From positions 33,612,554 through 33,676,553 of the forward strand of contig OX638130.1 of NCBI GenBank assembly GCA_951804985.1: a stretch of 64,000 nucleotides of DNA, written 5' to 3'. This document shows positions 56,423 through 64,000 of this stretch, one piece after another (the first letter of the stretch is position 1; each line of letters starts with the position of its first letter). The notes under the pieces were generated by a model. It was not told where the DNA came from and ran no database searches. It worked only from the letters and a program-made list of their open reading frames with translations. The DNA comes from Dryomyza anilis (Eukaryota > Arthropoda > Insecta > Diptera > Dryomyzidae). The position numbers and the translations under genes are program-made.

Positions 56423-57301
56423 CACACTCAGAAGAAAATGTACCATTAAGTACCTTATGGTACGACCATTGATCTTATGGTTCATGTATTAATAGTTTTT
56501 TTCTTTTTAAATCAAAAGTTTTTTAATTAATTCAATAGTATTTGAAAAAATCACTACCATAAATTTAAATATCTCAATATTATTATTTTAAATTGAATAA
56601 ATACTGTTGTTTTAATGGTTTCCTCCTAAAATAATAAACGTGGTGTAAAAAAACATAAAACGAATACAAACATGTTCGTTTTGTACGTCATTCTCAAAAT
56701 GTTCGCATGTATTTTTTGTAATAATCCACTTTATTAAACGCGACATGGTTAAGGACTCAATGTATTTAATGTAAGTTAATTATATTTAAATATTTATATT
56801 TATATTTTTATATTTTTATTTATTACAGAAAATAAATAATTCATCGAACTTCTATTATGGCAACGGACTCAAAAATAACTGCAGACTTAAGTACTACAAT
56901 AAATTATTGGAAACAAAGGCAAACATTAAATGTTTTATAATCTTTTGCAGCCAGAAGTGTCTTTTTATGTGTGTGTTGTAAAAATGAATATCAATTTCGA
57001 CATTTAAATAAAATAAATAATACAATAAATTAACTAAAATACATTTTTGTTTTAGTAAATTATTAGGAAAATGTAATTCGAGTTTACCATAAAATTAATA
57101 ATACGTATCATTAAATTTGTATAGGTCTTTCTTATTGTAATTAAAATATCACATTATAAAATTTATGGTACAACCGCACATTGTATTAACAGTTTCAATA
57201 TTACTGAACTAATGGGACGCATCCTATTGACCAATTTTAATGGTATAAATTATTGTTTGTCTATTGAAATACTATCAATTTACCATGATTTTTTTCTGGG
57301 T
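56423..57301 (+). repeat. 870-bp repeat, plus copy
   Basis: Ends ACTCAGAAGAAAATG and ATTTTTTTCTGGGT form an imperfect 14-bp terminal inversion. CCAC flanks both sides (4-bp target duplication possible). Inside lie a likely intron and an exon-like frame (NFYYGNGLKNNCRLKYYN, SQKCLFMCVL) shared with the second copy. Probably a non-autonomous DNA transposon, superfamily unknown. Confidence 0.75.
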
Positions 57302-57900
57302 CCACTGCTCGACAATTGCCACAAACACTTGTGGCAAATGTGTACATTTTAAGTTACCTCTAACACCAGTGTTGCAAACTAATAATTTTTTGTTGCAAAG
57401 CGGTGGCTAAGAACATGTGTGGGACAATAAAATAATATGTCACAATGCTGTGATATATAAGTCATACATTCCGATAATGGAACATATACGATAATGGGCG
57501 GAGCGAACTTTGTTGTTATGACGTGGCAAAATAGTGGTAAATTAAAAAATGTGTTACGTTTTATATATGTTGCATGTATAAAATGAAGAACCCAATTGGA
57601 ACATATTTATTAATAATATAGCTAATTAACTTAAAATGGTATAAATGTATATTATTATACACAAAATATTTATCATATCATATTTAAAAAAAAATCACAA
57701 AATGCGTTTTTTTAGGTGCGCGTTAAAATTGGAGTTTGTAGAATATAAGCTTTAACCCGAAAACTTGAACCGTTTGTTAAATTAGAGTTGTAGTTTGACG
57801 AAAAATCTGTTCGTAAAGATATATATTATTATGTCATAGCATATTTTTGACATTATGTGCAGTTTTATTACACAGCAAACATTCACGTTAATGGCACTGC
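57302..57900. other. Spacer between the inverted 870-bp repeats
   Basis: The left part is the GCTCGACAATTGCCA/ACACCAGTGTTGCAA dispersed repeat that the minus LINE interrupts at 40,640. The rest is noncoding. Confidence 0.6.
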
Positions 57901-58767
57901 ACCCAGAAAAAAATCATGGTAAATTGATAGTATTTCAATAGAAAAACAAAAATTTATACCATTAAAATTGGTCAATAGGATGCGTCCAATTAGTTCAGTA
58001 ATATTGAAACTGTTAATACAATGTGTGGTTGTACCTTAAATTTTATAATGTGATATTTTAATTACAATAAGAAAGACCTATACAAATTTAATGATACGTA
58101 TTATTAATTTTATGGTATAGTCGAGTTACATTTTCCTAATAATTTATTAAAACAAAAATGTATTTTAGTTAATTTATTGTATATATTTTATTTAAATGTC
58201 GAAATTGATATTCACTTTTACAATACACACATAAAAAGACACTTCTTGCTGCAAAAGGTTATAAAACATTTAATGTTTGCTTTGGTTTCCAATAATTGAT
58301 TGTAGTACTTCAGTCTGCAGTTATTTTTGAGTCCGTTGCCATAATAGAAGTTCGATGTATTATTTATTTTCTGTAATGAACAAAATATAAATAAATATAT
58401 AAATATAATTAAATGCATTGAGTCCTTACCAATGTCGCGTTTAATAATGTGGATTATTACAAAAAAATACATACGACCATTTTGAGTAAACACGCAGAAT
58501 GACGTACAAAACGAACATGTTTGTATTCGTTTTTATGTTTTTTTACACCACGTTTATTATAATAGGAGGAAATTATAAAAACAACAGTATTTTTTCTATT
58601 TAAAATAATAATATTGAAATATTTAAATTTATGGTAGTGAATTTTTCAAATACTATTGAATTAATTAGAAAACTTTTGATTTAAAAAGAAAAAACTATTA
58701 ATACATGAACCATAAGATCAATGGTCGTACCATAAAGTACTTAATGGAACATTTTCTTCTGAGTGTG
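57901..58767 (-). repeat. 870-bp repeat, minus copy
   Basis: Reverse-complement partner of 56,423-57,301 over its full length. The minus-strand frame after an acceptor (TTCATTACAG) reads KINNTSNFYYGNGLKNNCRL then KYYNQLLETKANIKCFITFC. It differs from the plus copy by a few residues and ends at the same stop. Confidence 0.8.
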
Positions 58768-59344
58768 CGTAGGATCTTTATTATTTTTATTTTTAATCTA
58801 CACATGTTCCACATTTAAAATTACAGTTCAAGTTCCAAATATGTGAACCGACACTTTAACATTTTTCGCATTTTATAGAATAAACACTTTAATGGCAATT
58901 CTGTGGCTACCACTTAAGTTGCCACAAAATGGTTACTTGGGATATCACTTTTATTTTAACCACATCTTCCTCCATCAATGTGTTTAAAATGAACACAGTG
59001 GCTGTTGAGACTTTTGCGCCTTTCCATACAACCAAATGCCTTTTTGCTTGTCTGCTTTTTTGATGTGTTAATTTTTTTAATACACTGCACTATATTTCAA
59101 TAATATACTACAAACGCCACTTGCCACTTGTGATAAAGTTTGACATTTCTGCAGGTATCTATAATTTTTGGCAAGAAACTGGCAACCGAACTGCTGATAG
59201 ACATGAGCTTGTCGTTTGTCATTTATTTTATTGATGCAATAACGTACTCAGTTGCCGTACACACAAAAAACTGATTTGTTGCGGCAACCAACTAAATTGC
59301 CCTACCGAATTATTCGGTTGCGGAAACTTGCTGATTAGGCGATT
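58768..59344. other. Noncoding DNA
   Basis: Contains GGTTACTTGGGAT, an inverted echo of ATCCCAAGTAACC at 56,412, so the inverted symmetry extends slightly beyond the 870-bp repeats. No gene. Confidence 0.45.
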
Positions 59345-59480
59345 GTACCAACCTCGTAGTCAGCAAGAATAAGATTGTGCCAACCTCCTAGTCAGAAAGC
59401 AAGAGGTTGTGCCAACCTCCTATTCAGCAAACATGAGGTTGTTTAACCTCCAAGTCAGCAAGCATGCCAAAACCTCCAAT
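59345..59480. repeat. About 34-bp minisatellite
   Basis: Four to five units of GTTGTGCCAACCTCCTAGTC plus AGCAAGCAAGAG. Confidence 0.85.
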
Positions 59481-60065
59481 TGAAATTTTATTTTAAGAAT
59501 ATTTTTTTATATAGAAAACTTATTTATGTAAAGTTTTCTATATGTATTTTTGATGCGTAAATATGTCACGCACATAATTTAAAAAATATATCTATTAATT
59601 CTTGTTCCCTGAAAAATAAAACAGTATGAAGACACACTAAGAAAACACAGATGATTACCAGAAATATCACAGCCCTAAATATCAAGTTACTTACAAATTA
59701 TTTAGATCCACTTTGAGACAACCATCTCTCAAACATCCGGCAAATACGATAAATATTGCTAGCAATTAAACATCTTACAAATAGGAAGATAGTTGTGGAA
59801 TATTTGGAAAGGTACTCCATTAGAATTCGCGGAGTAATTTTTATTGAATTAATTTAAATGAATTTAAATGAATCAAAAATATATTAATTTTTTCAGATTT
59901 AAAACAGTATTCTGGTTAAACATCGCCATCGTCTTTTTAAATCCTTTCAAGGTAAAATTGTACAACGACATGAGACTTTTTCGTGGAAGAACCAAGTCCG
60001 ACCGGCGATGCTGTCATCAAAGTAAACTCTGAAAAGGAATATTTTCCATCACGTGTTGATAATTT
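59481..60065. other. AT-rich noncoding stretch
   Basis: No supported feature. Confidence 0.4.
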
Positions 60066-60440
60066 CAATCCCAGGAAATTATATTTTCACTTTTACCATT
60101 AAAATGTATTATTTAAGTAGACACTTTTTTACACCATTGGATTTACTTAATTGTTGTGGATAAATCGAGCGTAAGAAAAAAATACGCCATTTTCCTTTTT
60201 TTTATAGTAGACAAATGTCAAAATAACTCAAAAGTTTTGTTGCAAATGTCTTAATGTTCATTGCTGTTGTGGCAAACATCTCATAACTATCTGCATATAT
60301 GTCACATTTAAAATATATTATTAGTTTTGCTGCAACTTCATTGAGACTTATGGGATGTTTGAATATTTGCTACAATGCGTAAATTTAAAAGGATAGTTGC
60401 AGCAAGACTTTCATAAACATCTTGTTTTCTTAGTGCACAT
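60066..60440 (-). repeat. Dispersed repeat R400, minus copy
   Basis: Inverted partner of 40,018-40,400. Frames are broken here. Confidence 0.75.
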
Positions 60441-60760
60441 TTAATATTTTATTTCATCATAATTAAACAAAATAAAAAACTATTTATAATGCCACATATG
60501 GTCACATATTTTTATTATATTTCACTAGCTAAACTACAATCTGTATTCAATTCATTCATTATTTTATTAATATTTATTAGAATTTAAAATATTGTACTTG
60601 TTTCCATATACTTGTTTTATACTTGTAATTGTTTTTCTTAATTATTGTTTTTATTAATTATTTATTAATTATTCTGAATTTTTCTGTACTGATTATTTTT
60701 CACATAATTTTTTTTTTCTTGAAATCAACATCAAATCTTTTCATTTATTTTATTTCAATT
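60441..60760 (+). repeat. Putative degenerate LTR of the copia element
   Basis: Lies directly before the PBS and is AT-rich, with a run of TATTAATTATT. No clean TG start or CA end is seen, and the partner LTR is outside the window, so this is positional inference. Confidence 0.35.
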
Positions 60761-60774
60761 GGTTATGGGCCCAG
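60761..60774 (+). promoter_or_regulatory. Copia-type primer binding site
   Basis: GGTTATGGGCCCAG is the sequence used by Drosophila copia, which primes on an internal fragment of initiator tRNA-Met. Confidence 0.85.
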
Positions 60775-60938
60775 TGCGTTTTTTTTTGAAAATATTTTAA
60801 TACAGAAAAATAATTGTGTCAAATGCTAATTCAAGCTGAAAATGTGATTCACGTGTGAAAGCAGATATAAAAAAAACGTTGGAACAAAGGTGCGCTTATT
60901 ATTCAAGATCTACATAATTAAAGAAACGCAGAGCAGCA

Positions 60939-61030
60939 ATGGAGGATGTTAAGATTGAGAAGCTGATCGGAACGAACAACTGGAGTTCTTGAAAGTTCCA
61001 GAAGGCCATTATTCTTAAGTCCTTAGACGT
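60939..61030 (+). pseudogene. Copia Gag N-terminus with a nonsense codon
   Basis: ATG at 60,939 opens MEDVKIEKLIGTNNWSS, then TGA where the family usually has Trp, then KFQKAIILKSLDVW in the same frame. A shift near 61,045 leads into the long frame. Confidence 0.75.
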
Positions 61031-62020
61031 GTGGTTGCTGGTCAATGGAGGAAACCACATGTAAATGATGGAGCAGGGGACGCCGGACAAACTGCGTTGT
61101 TAAAGGAGGTCAGTGACTGGGAGAAGGCAGATATAAAGGCGCAAATATGTATTGTTACAGCGGTTGACAAAGTCACCGTCCGTCACTTGGTGTGCTGTAA
61201 GAGTTTAAATGACATGTGGACAAAATTACTGGCGCTTCACGAATTTAAATCTGATGTGAGTGTCTACATGCTCCAGCAACAGTTCTACGATCTAAAGAAG
61301 CGTGAAGGTGAGCTTATTGAATTATATGTTGCGAAAGTTGAAGAATTGGCTGAACGGCTCAAGGATCTTGGTGAGCCGATTTCGAGTAAAATGATCATCA
61401 CTAAAATACTTATGACGTTGCCTGCAAGCTACAATCATTTTTTAAGTGCGTGGAAGTCTACTGCCGAAGACAAAAGAACATTGGAGAACTTGACTAATCG
61501 GGTTATTTTAGTACAGTCTCGAATGAATACTCATGTCGAATATGAAGTGGATGCATTTGCAACGAAGAAATTCGCGAGGCGAGAAAAACGTTTGAAACCC
61601 GGAAGGTGTTTTAATTGGAACGAGGACGAACATTGGAAAAGAGATTGTTCGATGCAACGAAAACGTCACGATTCAGAGTCTAACAAGCAGACGAAACAAA
61701 ATTCAAGTGCATTTATTGGTGAAAGCAACTTCGAAATAGTTAATGAAGACGAGATCTGGTACGTAGATTCTGGAGCATCACAGCATATGACGGATCACCA
61801 AGAATGGTTTTTAAAGTTTGAGTTTTTTGACAAGTGCAAATACGTTCGTATCGGAGATGAATCTTCATTGAAAGCAACGAGACAGGGCAATATTAACGTG
61901 ATGATGCAAAATATCACCGGATGGCAGAAAAAGTACCTAGAAAACGTGCTATATGTTCCTGGCATTATAGTCAACCTTTTTTCCGCGACAACTGCAATGG
62001 ATAAAGTATATGTTAGATAA
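61031..62020 (+). CDS. Copia Gag-protease (329 aa open frame)
   Basis: Residues about 10-170 match Ty1/copia Gag (UBN2-type; MWTKLLALHE, QQQFYDLKKREGELIELYV). The zinc knuckle is damaged: CFNWNEDEHWKRDC has Trp for the second Cys and Glu for Gly. Aspartic protease starts WYVDSGASQHMT near 242. The frame ends inside the protease/pre-integrase linker. Confidence 0.88.
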   Translation: MVAGQWRKPHVNDGAGDAGQTALLKEVSDWEKADIKAQICIVTAVDKVTVRHLVCCKSLNDMWTKLLALHEFKSDVSVYMLQQQFYDLKKREGELIELYVAKVEELAERLKDLGEPISSKMIITKILMTLPASYNHFLSAWKSTAEDKRTLENLTNRVILVQSRMNTHVEYEVDAFATKKFARREKRLKPGRCFNWNEDEHWKRDCSMQRKRHDSESNKQTKQNSSAFIGESNFEIVNEDEIWYVDSGASQHMTDHQEWFLKFEFFDKCKYVRIGDESSLKATRQGNINVMMQNITGWQKKYLENVLYVPGIIVNLFSATTAMDKVYVR

Positions 62021-62430
62021 GAAAGTATACAGATTTATCAGAGATGGAAAAATCGAAGCCATTGGTGTTCGCAACGGAAAGCTGTGATGAGAATGCAAAT
62101 ACTAATGAAACTCAGTTAAATTCGATAGCACAAATTATATTTCAAACTGCAACGTTCCAGCATCCTTACAGTTATGGCATGAACGTTTGGTGTATCAAAA
62201 CTTTATTCATGTTAAAGATGTTTTAAAGCAACACGATGTTAAATTTGATGACGATAAAGAAGACCTCTGCGAAGGTTGATATTTTGGAAAGCAACATCGA
62301 TTGTCATTTACAACAATTGAAAATCGTGCTATGAATACTGGAGAAATAATTAATGAGGATATTTGCGGCCCAATGGAGCAGGTTTCAGTTGGTGGTGCAA
62401 AATATTTACTACTGATTAAAGATGATTTTT
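62021..62430 (+). pseudogene. Copia pre-integrase and integrase start
   Basis: VLKQHDVKFDDDKEDLCEG then, after a stop, YFGKQHRLSF is the GAG-pre-integrase zinc region. IINEDICGPMEQVSVGGAKY and LLLIKDDF begin the integrase core, which is cut at 62,430. Confidence 0.8.
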
Positions 62431-63040
62431 ATACCCTACACTAAGAGTGAAAGGGTATATTCAGTTTGGTACGCCGTTTGTAACACCCAGAAGGTATGGA
62501 AAAGTATATATATTCTTGATCAGCATGACCTCCTGAGTCGATTTAGCGATGTCCGTCTGTCCGTCTGTCTGTCTGTCCGTCTGTCTGTTGAAATCCCTAC
62601 TACTTTTAAAATTGAAGAGCTAGATAAATGAAACTTATAACTTTGATTACTAATATACCTACGCTGTATGTGCGAAAAAATTGGCGAGATCGGTCCATTG
62701 TGACCTATGATCCGACCACTTATGTTCAAATACCTCATATAAAATGTACATATAAAGATCATAAAAATATACATAAAAATACGTGCTTAGGTAAAATTTG
62801 TTGGTCAAATATATATTGACATCATGCTCAAATACATGATAATAAAGTTTTCCGGCGAAAAGACTTGTGGTTCACAAAAAAAAATCGAAATTCGGTACAC
62901 CTACCCATTTGTAAATATGGGTATCAAATGAATGGAAATTCTTCAGCGATTGAATGTTTGTAGTTATTTTCAGGATTCGTAACCACACATATGTGTAGGG
63001 TATTTATAGTCGGCTTAGACCGACTATAATTTTGATAATC
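62431..63040 (+). mobile_element. mini-me/DINE-1-like (Helentron-type) insertion
   Basis: Starts ATACCCTACACT...AGGGTAT, followed by GTTTGTAACACCCAGAAGG, AAAAGTATATATATTCTTGA, GAGTCGATTTAGCGATG and a (GTCY)n tract at 62,551-62,588. Near the right end ATAGTCGG and CCGACTAT form an 8-bp stem with a 6-nt loop (63,006-63,027). These are hallmarks of dipteran mini-me/DINE-1 elements. The exact right end is uncertain. Confidence 0.8.
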
Positions 63041-63169
63041 CTAACTATCATAATTACACCTACTTTAAAATTTCCCATGTGATCTAACCTTCCCAACTGG
63101 TTCAAGATTCAAATGGGTCTATTTCCTTAAACGGAAGGATTAAGTTAAAGAAAGATTGGCAGATTTTTA

Positions 63170-64000
63170 AATATGATGAAGAACAACAAGACAACCATAA
63201 GAACAATTAGATCAGACAACGGAAATATTTGGCAAATGAATTTGGAAGAATGGAAACGAAACATTTTAATGAAGACCTGAGCGAAGATGTTCTGCTACAA
63301 TTTCCTCAGAAGTTAGAAAATGTTTCGCATGATGCAGATAATCAACACCATCCAAGCGACGAAAATGATGAAATTACGGAACAAAGTCAATCCATCGGTG
63401 AAAGTAATCAAGAAGCGCAGCAAGAAATAAATAGAAGGGAAGAACATGTATTGGAAGAGGCATCAAACTCAAATCAAGAATCTGGAGGATACAATTTGCG
63501 GTCAAAAGCAAAGAAAGTCAACATTTTTGACATGTTCCTGGCAACATCAGATGCTACAGAACCAGCGATTTACGAAGAAGCTATGCAGTCTCAATATGCA
63601 AAGAACTGGGAGTGTGATATGGATGAAGAATACGATTCGCTTATGAAAAACAAGACGTGGACTTTATGTTATTTGCCAAAAGAAGAAAGCTTGTGGATTG
63701 TCCCTGGATCTACAAAATCAAACTGACCACTGATGGGTTAGTCGATCGCTTTAGAGCTCGTATAGTTGCGAGAGGATTTACACAAGAATACGGTTTGGAT
63801 TATGAGGAAACATTTAGTCCTGTTGTCAAGTATTATTCTGTACGAGGGATATTATCAATCGCAGTTAATCAAGGTATGATAATTAAGCAATTTGATATTA
63901 AAACTGCATTTTTATATGGGGTATTAAACGAAGAGCTTTACATGAAACAACATATTGATTACTGTAAATATCCTAATAAAGTGTGTAGATTAAACAAAAG
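63170..64000 (+). pseudogene. Copia integrase C-terminus and RT (RVT_2), continuing past the window
   Basis: The 165-codon frame at 63,229-63,726 holds the variable linker and the RT start (EAMQSQYAKNWECDMDEEYD, NKTWTL). After a frame change near 63,690, RT continues as ARIVARGFTQEYGLDYEETF and FDIKTAFLYGVLNEELYMKQ, the latter containing catalytic motif A. Confidence 0.85.

Larger units (their letters stand above)
60761..64000 (+). mobile_element. Degenerate Ty1/copia element, open at window end
   Basis: Copia-type PBS, then Gag, protease, pre-integrase and RT regions in order. The integrase core is missing, replaced by a mini-me-like insertion. Frames are broken at several points. Confidence 0.9.

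Overview
The window looks like repeat-dominated, AT-rich DNA from a brachyceran fly, probably heterochromatin or a transposon graveyard. The evidence is the transposon set: env-bearing errantiviruses with a PBS starting TGGCGCAGCCGG, an LTR promoter with an arthropod TCAGT initiator, a Ty1/copia element with the copia-type initiator-tRNA-Met PBS, an ITmD37E-type mariner, RTE-like and CR1/L2-like LINEs, a mini-me/DINE-1-like insertion with a (GTCY)n tract, and tRNA-derived SINEs. I see no intact host gene, only broken intron-bearing gene fragments.

Layout, 1-29,580: about three tandem copies of a composite unit of roughly 2.7-3.0 kb. Each unit holds a minus-strand gene fragment, an ACCAGTTT-type minisatellite and (TA)n tracts. 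The copies start at the window edge, near 5,909 and near 28,117. A gypsy element with a SAP-domain Gag (1,885-5,038) sits inside a (TA)n tract. A 19.2-kb nested errantivirus (6,983-26,140) splits the second unit. The outer element has an internal block in inverted orientation (9,166-15,343), which leaves two opposite copies of the 3' half of env. A second, younger errantivirus (16,110-25,150) is inserted in it with a perfect CACC target duplication. The two elements share nearly the same interior but have unrelated LTRs. A third fragment (52,118-53,860) has the same Gag and yet another LTR.

29,580-37,700: hairpin-forming and 15-bp minisatellites, SINEs, a palindromic MITE, a mini-me-like remnant, an intron-bearing relative of the array gene fragment (32,318-33,060), a Myb-like exon pair (35,395-35,690) and a local duplication around a SINE. 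37,700-48,160: two inverted arms of about 0.9 kb (37,715-38,600 and 44,385-48,158). Between them lie a deleted minus-strand LINE, an ITmD37E-like transposase and an LTR promoter remnant that reads into the transposase. The right arm is split by an RTE-like LINE whose reverse transcriptase has lost its catalytic aspartates.

48,160-64,000: a nearly full-length but FADD-deleted CR1/L2-like LINE, the third errantivirus fragment, a SINE, a decayed MICOS Mic26/27 (apolipoprotein O-like) pseudogene, an inverted pair of 870-bp repeats, and a degenerate copia element that runs off the window end with a mini-me-like insertion replacing its integrase core. The genes do not form a host pathway. What they record is successive insertion, inversion and decay, with several long inverted repeats whose transcripts could fold into double-stranded RNA.
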